NCBI GenBank assembly: GCA_900770335.1
Contig: CAAGKD010000133.1
Coordinates: 1 to 49,537 of the forward strand
Origin: an uncultured Sutterella sp.
GTDB taxonomy: Bacteria > Pseudomonadota > Gammaproteobacteria > Burkholderiales > Burkholderiaceae_F
Direction: 5' to 3'
Length of the DNA: 49,537 nucleotides
A program made the translations under genes and the position numbers. Shown here one piece after another: positions 43,134 to 49,537 of the stretch. Each line of letters opens with the position of its first letter. Positions within the stretch are counted from its first letter, which is position 1. The notes beneath the pieces were generated by a model, which saw only the letters and a list, made by a program, of their open reading frames with translations, did not search any database and was not told the DNA's origin.

Positions 43134-44188
43134 CCCGCGGCGCGCATCGCCCGCTCGGCGAGCGTGCGGATGGGTGCGGCCATGCCGGGCCAGCCCTGCG
43201 GATCCCGCCCGAAGGCGCGAAGCCGCGCGTCCCCGGGAGCGCCCGCCGCGCGCACGAGCGCGCAGGCGTCGATGAAGAGCCTCTGGTGCGTGAGCTCGCG
43301 CCTGAGGCTCCCTATCGGAACGGCCTCCCAGTCCGCGCTGAATCCGAAAGGCTCGGGTTCGTTGAGAAAGCGCGCCTCGCCGACGGGAACCTCCAGGATC
43401 ACGGGCCCCCAGAGGCCCCGCCAGATCGTGTCCTCGCCCGGGCGGAGCCAGAGCCCAGATTCCGTCACGGGAAAGGCCGCGAGGAGCCGCCGCTCGCGCT
43501 TGACGAGGGGCTTCTTCGGCGCCGGCCAGGCCTCGGGGTCGCCGCAGCGCGCGGCCTTGCAGAACGCCCGGACGGGACAAGCCCCGCAGGCGGGCGCTCG
43601 CTTGCGGCAGACGAGGCTGCCGAGGTCCATGAGCCCCTGCGTGTAGGCGGCGACATCCTCCCGGCCGGGCAGAAGCTCCCGGGCCCGCGCCTCGACGGCG
43701 CGCTCGAAGGCCTTCTCGCCGATCCGACCCGGAATCGCTGCGACGCGCGCGATCACGCGCTTGACGTTCCCGTCCACCATGGGGCGCTCCGCCTCGCCCG
43801 AAGTGAAGGCCGCGACAGCCGCGGCCGTCGAGGGCCCCACGCCCGGCAGGCGCTCGAGCCCCTCGGCGGTCGCCGGGAAGATCCCTCCCAGCTCGTCGAC
43901 GACCATCGCCGCGGCGCGCCGGAGGTTCCTCGCCCGCGCGTAGTATCCAAGCCCGGCCCAGAGCGCCATGAGCGCGTCGTCGGGCGCCCGGGCGAGCGCC
44001 TCGGCCGTCGGAAAGCGCTCGAGGAACCGCTCGTAGTACGGAATCACCGTCTCGACCTGGGTCTGCTGGAGCATCACCTCCGAAACGAGGCGCTCGTAGG
44101 GCGTCGAGTAGCGCTGCCAGGGCAGCGCCGTGCGGCCGCAGGTCCGCTGCCAGGCCGCGAGCGTCCGGGCGAATCCGGATTCGGTCAT
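43121..44188 (-). CDS. mutY: Adenine DNA glycosylase MutY
   Basis: The 355-residue base-excision enzyme removes adenine mispaired with 8-oxoguanine. Catalytic Glu37 lies in SEVMLQQTQV, the helix-hairpin-helix is LPGVGPSTAAA with Asp139 in MVDGN, and the iron-sulfur cluster has Cys194-X6-Cys201-X2-Cys204-X5-Cys210. The C-terminal NUDIX-like domain (about 230-345) is present. AAGGAG precedes the ATG. It stands alone on the minus strand, divergent from the TPR gene across a 181-bp gap with no clear promoter motif. Confidence 0.96.
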   Translation of the reverse strand: MTESGFARTLAAWQRTCGRTALPWQRYSTPYERLVSEVMLQQTQVETVIPYYERFLERFPTAEALARAPDDALMALWAGLGYYARARNLRRAAAMVVDELGGIFPATAEGLERLPGVGPSTAAAVAAFTSGEAERPMVDGNVKRVIARVAAIPGRIGEKAFERAVEARARELLPGREDVAAYTQGLMDLGSLVCRKRAPACGACPVRAFCKAARCGDPEAWPAPKKPLVKRERRLLAAFPVTESGLWLRPGEDTIWRGLWGPVILEVPVGEARFLNEPEPFGFSADWEAVPIGSLRRELTHQRLFIDACALVRAAGAPGDARLRAFGRDPQGWPGMAAPIRTLAERAMRAAGYAV

Positions 44189-44369
44189 CTTGAGGTCTCC
44201 TTGGATGTCGATCCGTCATTCTGTCACGGCGCTCCGCGGCGGCCCGCGCCGCCCGGGAGCGGCTTTGCAACCGTTTCCGACCGTCCGCGGCGCGCCGCCC
44301 CCCGGCCGATACAATGAGCCGATGCAGGGCGCGGAGGAGCCGCGCCCGCAGGAACTCACAGGACGCACC

Positions 44370-46124
44370 ATGCAGAGCGGCTTCCGTCTCCTCGCCCTTC
44401 CTCTTCTTCTCACCGCGGCCTTCGCCGGGCGGGCCTTCGCCATGCCGGCCGCCCACCCCCCCGTCGCGCATCCTGACCGCACGCTCTTCGAGCTCATCGC
44501 AGCGGGAATCGCCGCGCACCGCGGCGACACGGAGTTCGCAAGCGCCGCATGGCTTGACGCCGCCCGCTCGCAGCGCAACCCCGAGATCGCGGAGCTCGCC
44601 TGGCAGGCGGCCGTCGCCAATCGCGACTCGTCTCAGGCCGAGGAGGCCGCGCGCCTCTGGCTTGAGCTCGATCCGAAGGCCGAGCGCGCGCGCCTCACGC
44701 TCCTCGCCGCCGCCGTCGCCGCCAACGACGGCGAGCGCATCCGCAAGGAGGTCTCCGGGCTTCTGGCGAACCGCCCGGCGGACGACGCGCAGCCCGACGA
44801 CTGGCTCGCGCGGCTCCTCGATTCTGTCAACCGCTCCGCCGGAAAGGGTCCGGGCCTCGGCGCGCTCGCCGACGCGATCTCGCCCCATGCGCAGGCCGCC
44901 TCCGAGCGGCGCCCCGACGTCGCCCTCGGCTACGCGCAGCTTCTCGCCGCGGCCGGCCGCGGCGCGCTCGCCTGCCGGCTCGCTGAGCTCGCCGCAGAAA
45001 AAGCCTCCGACGCCGAGCTTCTCGGACCGGCCGCGGACATCTGCTGGCCGGTGAACGCGCAGAAAATCCGCGCGCTCGTTGAAGGGTTCCTCAGGAAGCA
45101 TCCCAACGACGCCTTCGCCCATCTCATCCTCGGCCGCATCGACCTGCGCCTCGGCCGGCGCGACCTCGCGTCCGAATCCCTCGCGCGCGCGGCGCGCGGG
45201 ACGATCACCGACCCGCGGATCGCCTTCAACGCCGGTCAGCTCGCCGCAGATCTCAATGACGCGCCGACGACGGAGCGCACGCTCTCGCGCTACGTCGAGC
45301 TCCTGCGCGAAGAGAGCGAGGACATCGACCTCTCGCGGCTCGAGGCCTGGCTGCAGCTCGGCAACGCCGCGCTCATCCAGAAGGCGCCCGAGCGCGCCGC
45401 GAAGTACCTCTCCGAACTCAGGAGCGGCCCCTTCGCGCTCCAGGCGCGCATCCGCGAAGCGCTTGCACTCACGGACCTCGGCCGCCCCGACGAAGCGCTC
45501 GCCGAGCTCCGGCGCGGCCGCGAGGCGCAGCCCATCGACGCCGCGCCCCTGTGGTCCGCGGAGATCCGGCTGCTCATGGAGCTCGACCGCCGCGATGAGG
45601 CGATCGAGGCGATCGGCAAAGCCGTCGCCGCCCACCCCTTCGAGCCCGACCTGCTCTACGAGTGCGCGATGATCGAGGAGGAGCTCGGCCGGAGCGAGGA
45701 CGCCGAGCGCCACCTCCGGGCGCTCCTTGCCGCGAGCCCCTCGCACGTGCAGGGCTGCAACGCCCTCGGATATCTCCTCGCCGACGCCGGCAGGAGCCTC
45801 CCCGAGGCGCGCGGCCTCCTCGAGCGCGCCTACAAGGCCGCGCCCCTCGATCCCTACATCCTCGACTCCATGGGGTGGCTGCTCTACCGCGAGGGCCGCC
45901 CGAGGAGCGCCGCCGAATTCGTGCTCTCCTCGCTCAAGCGCCTCTGGGACAAAGACGTCGCCGCCCATCTTGTCGAGATTCTCGCGACCTCGGGCCGCGC
46001 CGACGAGGCGCGCACGACGCTCTCGGAAATGCGCCGCAGGAACGAGTCCGACGCGGCTGACGCGCTCGCAAAGCGCTTCTCCCTCGAGGACGGCTCGGCC
46101 GCCGCGCCAGGAGCCGCGCAATGA
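44370..46124 (+). CDS. Secreted TPR-repeat protein
   Basis: The 584-residue protein has a signal peptide (about 1-24, ending AFA) followed by Ala/Leu-rich helical repeats of TPR type through nearly the whole length; the clearest are around DAFAHLILGRIDLRLGRRDLA and EPDLLYECAMIEEELGRSEDA. In Burkholderiales a periplasmic or membrane-bound TPR protein regularly precedes lolB and ispE, as here. It probably is a scaffold in envelope biogenesis; no partner is known. I start at the ATG at 44370 before the signal peptide, rather than the in-frame ATG at 44322. Confidence 0.82.
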   Translation: MQSGFRLLALPLLLTAAFAGRAFAMPAAHPPVAHPDRTLFELIAAGIAAHRGDTEFASAAWLDAARSQRNPEIAELAWQAAVANRDSSQAEEAARLWLELDPKAERARLTLLAAAVAANDGERIRKEVSGLLANRPADDAQPDDWLARLLDSVNRSAGKGPGLGALADAISPHAQAASERRPDVALGYAQLLAAAGRGALACRLAELAAEKASDAELLGPAADICWPVNAQKIRALVEGFLRKHPNDAFAHLILGRIDLRLGRRDLASESLARAARGTITDPRIAFNAGQLAADLNDAPTTERTLSRYVELLREESEDIDLSRLEAWLQLGNAALIQKAPERAAKYLSELRSGPFALQARIREALALTDLGRPDEALAELRRGREAQPIDAAPLWSAEIRLLMELDRRDEAIEAIGKAVAAHPFEPDLLYECAMIEEELGRSEDAERHLRALLAASPSHVQGCNALGYLLADAGRSLPEARGLLERAYKAAPLDPYILDSMGWLLYREGRPRSAAEFVLSSLKRLWDKDVAAHLVEILATSGRADEARTTLSEMRRRNESDAADALAKRFSLEDGSAAAPGAAQ

Positions 46125-46642
46125 CAAGCCGCCGCACGGTCGTGCTCCTGCCCGTCGCGGCCGCCGCGCTTTTGGCCGGCTGCGCCTCCGCGCCGCAAGG
46201 CTCGCGCGTCTGGCGCGGCCGCTTCGCGCTGCGCGCCCTCCGCCCGGAAGGCGTCGTCGAAGCGCTCTCGGGGCGCTTCGAGCTCACGAGCGCGCCGGAC
46301 CTGCTAAGGCTCGACCTGCTCACGCCGCTCTCGGGCGTCCTTGCGCGGATCGAGGAGACGTCCTCGGGCGCCTCGATGCGCCGCAACCTCACGGACGAGC
46401 CCGTCGCCGACCGCGATCTCGATGCGCTCACGCAGAGGCTTCTCGGCTTTCCGGTTCCGGCGCGCGAGCTCCTTGCGCTCCTCGAGGCGGGCGCGAGCGC
46501 ACCCGCTGAATCCTCGCCCGCGGGATGGCGCTGCCGCGTGCTTGCGCGCAACGCCTCGGGAGCTCCGGCGCGCATCCGGATCGAACGCGCCGCCGTCCCC
46601 GCGCTCACGCTCACCGTCCTCGTCGAGGAGAATCCGCTATGA
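46121..46642 (+). CDS. lolB: Outer-membrane lipoprotein receptor LolB
   Basis: The 173-residue protein has a lipoprotein signal with lipobox LAGC (Cys21) and the LolB fold: WRGRFALRAL, ALSGRFELTSAPDLLRLDLLTPLSGVLARIE. It accepts lipoproteins from LolA and inserts them into the outer membrane. Sequence identity in this family is low, so the position between the TPR gene and ispE is important support. It overlaps both neighbours by 4 bp. Confidence 0.87.
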   Translation: MTSRRTVVLLPVAAAALLAGCASAPQGSRVWRGRFALRALRPEGVVEALSGRFELTSAPDLLRLDLLTPLSGVLARIEETSSGASMRRNLTDEPVADRDLDALTQRLLGFPVPARELLALLEAGASAPAESSPAGWRCRVLARNASGAPARIRIERAAVPALTLTVLVEENPL

Positions 46643-47574
46643 CAAGCATGACCAGCGAATCCGCCGCCGCGCCGAGAATGCTCCTCGGCCTGCCCGCGCC
46701 CGCCAAGCTCAACCTCTTTCTTCACGTGATCGGCCGCCGCGCGGACGGCAAGCACCTGCTCGAGTCGATCTTCACGCTGATCGACCTCGCCGATGAGATC
46801 GACCTCACGGAGCTCCCGGACGGCGCCCTCGAGCGGACGGGCGACCTCAGAAGCGAGGCGCGCGACGACCTCTGCGTGCGCGCCGCGCTCACCCTGCGCG
46901 AGGCTGCGGGCCCGGAGGCGGCGCGGCTCGGCGCGCGGATCCGCGTCACGAAGCGCATCCCCGCCGGGGCCGGGATGGGAGGCGGAAGCTCGGACGCCGC
47001 GACGACCCTCATCGGACTCAACCGGTTGTGGAGACTGGATTTCTCCGTTGATCAGCTCGCAGCGATCGGCGAGCGTCTCGGAGCGGACGTTCCCTTCTTC
47101 ATCCGGGGTCGGAACGCCTTCGTCGAAGGAATCGGAGAGCGCATCACTCCCCTCTCGGTCCCCCTCGCCCGATATGCCGTTCTCTGGCCCGGACGCGGTG
47201 TTTCCACTGCGAAAATTTTCGCTTCCCCTTCCTTGACAAGGGATAGTGAATCCCTGAGAATACCGTTCTTTTCCGACTTCATCCGGAACCGCTGGCCAAA
47301 GTTGCCCGGTCGAAACGATCTTCAGAAGACCGCGATCGAGCTCGAGCCCGTGATCCTTGACGCCCTCGCCGCGCTTGCGCCGCTGGGCGGCGAGCCTCGC
47401 ATGACCGGCTCCGGAAGCGCGGTCTTCACGCTGATGCGCGAGGATTCCGAAGGCCTTCCTCCGCCACAGGCGCCCCTCCCTGAGGGATCGCTTCTCTTCA
47501 TGGCGCGAGGGCTTGCGGAACACCCGTTGCGCGCGTGGACGCGCGAGGCCGAAGAAGAAATCGCAGGGGTGTAG
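46639..47574 (+). CDS. ispE: 4-diphosphocytidyl-2-C-methyl-D-erythritol kinase
   Basis: The 311-residue GHMP kinase phosphorylates CDP-ME in the MEP route to isoprenoids. The substrate-binding block PAPAKLNLFLHVIGRR, the ATP loop IPAGAGMGGGSSDAATTL and the C-terminal MTGSGSAVFTL are intact. The start overlaps lolB by 4 bp. Its last ten bases, including the TAG stop codon (47572-47574), lie inside the tRNA-Gln gene that follows. Confidence 0.94.
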   Translation: MTSMTSESAAAPRMLLGLPAPAKLNLFLHVIGRRADGKHLLESIFTLIDLADEIDLTELPDGALERTGDLRSEARDDLCVRAALTLREAAGPEAARLGARIRVTKRIPAGAGMGGGSSDAATTLIGLNRLWRLDFSVDQLAAIGERLGADVPFFIRGRNAFVEGIGERITPLSVPLARYAVLWPGRGVSTAKIFASPSLTRDSESLRIPFFSDFIRNRWPKLPGRNDLQKTAIELEPVILDALAALAPLGGEPRMTGSGSAVFTLMREDSEGLPPPQAPLPEGSLLFMARGLAEHPLRAWTREAEEEIAGV

Positions 47575-47639
47575 CCAAGCGGTAAGGCAACGGATTTTGA
47601 TTCCGTCCACCGAAGGTTCGATTCCTTCCACCCCTGCCA
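47565..47639 (+). tRNA. tRNA-Gln (anticodon TTG)
   Basis: The 75-base gene, with encoded CCA at 47637-47639, folds fully: acceptor AGGGGTG/CACCCCT (47565-47571 with 47629-47635), discriminator G, D-arm from GCC, anticodon stem ACGGA/TCCGT around loop TTTTGAT (anticodon TTG, reading CAA), and a T-arm with GGTTCGATTCC. It overlaps the ispE end by 10 bp. tRNA-Gln between ispE and prs is usual in Burkholderiales. Confidence 0.96.
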
Positions 47640-47731
47640 GACCCAAAGCGTTCCATTGCAAAGAGCGCGTCGCGGAGCGTCCCGGCGGTCACTTCGCCAG
47701 TCTCAACCCTCGTACAGTGAGAGCAGAAATC

Positions 47732-48691
47732 ATGGTCCCCATGGTGCCGGAAAACATGATGGTCTTCGCGGGCAACGCCAATCCCCAGCTTGCCCAGGCC
47801 GTTACCGAATATCTCCACATTCCTCTCGGTCACGCGTCCGTCACCCGTTTCAGTGACGGCGAGGTGAGCGTCCAGCTGCTTGACACCGTCCGCGGCAAGG
47901 ACGTCTTCGTTCTCCAGAGCACCTGCTCGCCGACGAACGACAACCTGATGGAGCTGCTGATCCTCGTCGACGCTCTCAAGCGCGCCTCCGCCCGCCGCAT
48001 CACGGCCGCGATCCCCTACTACGGCTACGCCCGCCAGGATCGCCGCCCCCGCTCGGCCCGCGTCGCGATCTCCGCGAAGGTCGTCGCCAACATGCTCCAG
48101 TCCGCCGGCGTCGACCATGTCCTCACGATGGACCTGCACGCCGACCAGATCCAAGGCTTCTTCGACATCCCCGTCGACAACATCTACGCGACGCCGGTTC
48201 TGCTCGCCGACCTGCACGCCCAGCACTTCGAGAAGCCCATCGTGGTCTCCCCGGACGTGGGCGGCGTCGTTCGCGCCCGCGCCCTGGCCAAGGCGATTGA
48301 GACCGACCTCGCCATCATCGACAAGCGCCGTCCGCGCGCCAACGTCTCCGAGGTGATGAACATCATCGGCGACATCGCCGGCCGCACCTGCATCATCACC
48401 GACGACATCGTCGACACGGCCGGCACGCTCTGCGGCGCGGCCAAGGCGCTCAAGGAGCGCGGCGCCCTGCGCGTCGTCGCCTACATCACGCATCCGGTGC
48501 TCTCCGGCCCCGCCGTCGAGCGCATCTCCAATTCCGTTCTGGACGAGCTCGTTGTCACGGACACGATTCCGCTCAACGAAGCCGCCCGGGCCTGCCCGAA
48601 GATCCGCCAGGTCTCCTGCGCCGCGATCATCGGCGAAACCCTCTCGCGCATCGCGCGCGAAGCCTCCGTGAGCACGCTGTTCGCGGAGTGA
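47732..48691 (+). CDS. prs: Ribose-phosphate pyrophosphokinase (PRPP synthetase)
   Basis: The 319-residue enzyme makes PRPP from ribose 5-phosphate and ATP for nucleotide, histidine and tryptophan synthesis. Visible motifs are FSDGEVSVQ, the ATP-binding YGYARQDRRPRSA, the MDLHADQIQGFFDIPVDN block and the PRPP loop ITDDIVDTAGT. The ATG at 47732 has GAGAG eight bases upstream; another in-frame ATG lies at 47741. It follows tRNA-Gln by 92 bp and may share its transcript. Confidence 0.96.
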   Translation: MVPMVPENMMVFAGNANPQLAQAVTEYLHIPLGHASVTRFSDGEVSVQLLDTVRGKDVFVLQSTCSPTNDNLMELLILVDALKRASARRITAAIPYYGYARQDRRPRSARVAISAKVVANMLQSAGVDHVLTMDLHADQIQGFFDIPVDNIYATPVLLADLHAQHFEKPIVVSPDVGGVVRARALAKAIETDLAIIDKRRPRANVSEVMNIIGDIAGRTCIITDDIVDTAGTLCGAAKALKERGALRVVAYITHPVLSGPAVERISNSVLDELVVTDTIPLNEAARACPKIRQVSCAAIIGETLSRIAREASVSTLFAE

Positions 48692-48768
48692 CGCCGGACG
48701 GGCGGCGGTTGGTCGCGATCGCCGCTCGCCGCAAACCTCATCAACACATCACTCCCAAGGAGTCACCA

Positions 48769-49392
48769 ATGAAAGTCATCGCCACCACGCGCAAGGCGCA
48801 AGGTACGGGTGCGAGCCGCCGTCTGCGTCGTGCGGACAAGCTGCCGGGCATCGTCTACGGCGGCAACGAGCCCGCTGCGCCGATCGAGCTGGATCACAAC
48901 CCGATCTTCTTCGCCCTTCGCAAGGAGAAGTTCCACGCCTCGATCCTGACGATGGAGCTTGACGGCAAGGAGCAGCTGGTCGTTCTTCGCGACTTCCAGA
49001 TGCACCCCTACAAGCCGCAGGTCATGCACATCGACTTCCAGCGCATCAACGCTGACGAGGAAGTCACGATGCGCGTTCCGCTGCACTTCTTCGGCGACGA
49101 GCTCAGCCCCGCCGTCAAGATCGACAAGTGCATCATCTCGCACACGGTCTCCTTCGTCGAGGTCGCCTGCCTGCCGCGCGATCTTCCGGAGTTCATCGAC
49201 GTCGACCTCTCCAAGATGGAGTCCGGCATGACGCTCCACTCCTCCGAGCTCGTCGTTCCGACCGGCGTCCGTGTCGTCACCGACTCCGTGCTCGCCTCCG
49301 TGATCACCCCGGTTGAGGAAGAGATCGCCGCCCCGGCCGCTGACGCCGCCGCTCCCGCGGCCGACGCCGCCGCCCCGGCCGCCGCGAAGTAA
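48769..49392 (+). CDS. rplY: Large ribosomal subunit protein bL25 (CTC/TL5 type)
   Basis: The 207-residue protein binds 5S rRNA through its N-terminal L25 domain (IATTRKAQGTGASRRLRRADK and GIVYGG) and has the additional C-terminal CTC domain (about 95-185) found in the long form. The end is a repetitive Ala/Pro/Asp tail made of APAADAA units. AAGGAG precedes the ATG. In relatives pth follows; it would lie beyond the window. Confidence 0.96.
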   Translation: MKVIATTRKAQGTGASRRLRRADKLPGIVYGGNEPAAPIELDHNPIFFALRKEKFHASILTMELDGKEQLVVLRDFQMHPYKPQVMHIDFQRINADEEVTMRVPLHFFGDELSPAVKIDKCIISHTVSFVEVACLPRDLPEFIDVDLSKMESGMTLHSSELVVPTGVRVVTDSVLASVITPVEEEIAAPAADAAAPAADAAAPAAAK

Positions 49393-49404
49393 TCGCTTCG
49401 CCCT

Positions 49405-49469
49405 GCGCGCCCGGATGCCGGGCGCGCCGAACAAGGGCCCGCGCGACTGAAAGGCCGCGGCGGGCCCTT
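49405..49469 (+). terminator. Tandem hairpins after rplY
   Basis: GCGCGCCCGG/CCGGGCGCGC with a 3-nt loop (49405-49414 with 49418-49427) is followed five bases later by AAGGGCCCGC/GCGGGCCCTT (49433-49442 with 49460-49469). The T tract after the second is only two bases, so termination efficiency is uncertain. Confidence 0.6.
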
Positions 49470-49470
49470 G

Positions 49471-49537
49471 CGCGTTCATGAGAGAACGCGTCGCGTCCTC
49501 TCATGCGCGGTCCTCCCCCCCCCCCCGGGAGGCTCTC
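49471..49537. repeat. Inverted repeats and 12-C tract at the window end
   Basis: CGCGTTC/GAACGCG (49471-49477 with 49484-49490) and the overlapping ATGAGAG/CTCTCAT (49478-49484 with 49498-49504) could form alternative hairpins. A run of 12 C (49515-49526) lies between CCT and GGGAGG, giving a further possible stem. No gene is recognised here. Confidence 0.5.

Noticed and set aside
42084..46127. A very long minus-strand open frame opposite rapZ, the mutY region and the TPR gene
   Set aside because: Its translation is Arg/Gly/Glu-rich low-complexity sequence, as expected from the antisense phase of GC-rich genes; true genes with clear motifs occupy the region.
49327..49390. CRISPR-like or satellite repeat at the rplY end
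   Set aside because: The repetition only encodes the Ala/Pro/Asp tail of bL25; no spacer structure.

Overview
The window is about 49.5 kb of very GC-rich, gene-dense bacterial chromosome. Gene content and order point to a betaproteobacterium of the order Burkholderiales. The diagnostic blocks are kdsD-kdsC-lptC-lptA-lptB-rpoN-ptsN-rapZ; TPR-lolB-ispE-tRNA-Gln-prs-rplY; fmdB-DUF502-aspS; and uvrA divergent from an MFS gene and ssb. A member of the Sutterellaceae is my guess for the family, from memory of such genomes rather than from any computed comparison. I see no rRNA, CRISPR array, insertion sequence or clear prophage; the one phage-flavoured gene is a stand-alone Toprim primase-like protein.

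Layout, left to right. 66-1340 (-): ruvX and a PlsC-type acyltransferase. 1541-3055 (+): a YbaK-type deacylase and two DUF2721 membrane proteins. 3049-5334 (-): a PlpD-like type Vd secreted patatin phospholipase. 5478-6509 (+): galE, convergent with 6500-9981 (-), which is uvrA plus an RmlD-like reductase; an AT-rich patch with two DnaA boxes lies at that junction. 10100-11865 (+): MFS transporter and ssb. 11959-16661 (-): a four-gene MacAB/TolC-like export operon, divergent from an orphan CpxR-like response regulator (16982-17695), with tandem repeats in the shared control region. 17883-23018 (+): an EF-G-like GTPase, fmdB, DUF502 and aspS. 23150-24013 (+): EamA transporter. 24004-27528 (-): an overlapping five-gene operon of mtnA, a FucA-like aldolase, a small conserved protein, a lipoprotein and the Toprim protein. 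27706-31277 (+): a PatZ-like acyltransferase and a crotonase. 31521-34839 (+): a glutamate/aspartate-type ABC importer behind a textbook sigma-54 promoter and an NtrC-like site. 35056-36455 (+): a glycosyltransferase broken by a frameshift. 36597-43133 (+): the Kdo/LPS-transport/rpoN/ptsN/rapZ block. 43121-44188 (-): mutY. 44370-49392 (+): TPR protein, lolB, ispE, tRNA-Gln, prs and rplY.

The genes mostly serve envelope building (Kdo synthesis, LPS transport, lipoprotein sorting, UDP-galactose), nucleotide and isoprenoid precursors (prs, ispE), translation (aspS, tRNA-Gln, rplY, EF-G-like) and DNA repair (uvrA, ruvX, mutY, ssb). The points most worth a second look are the sigma-54/NtrC control of the amino-acid importer, the DnaA-box and AT-rich element, a UvrA that lacks its insertion domain although it sits at the usual uvrA locus, the mtnA-aldolase operon that looks like a 5-deoxyribose or methylthioribose disposal route, helically phased operator repeats in front of the export operon, and a recurring two-hairpin terminator architecture. 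The control-site calls and all comparisons with other species rest on reading and memory, not on searches.
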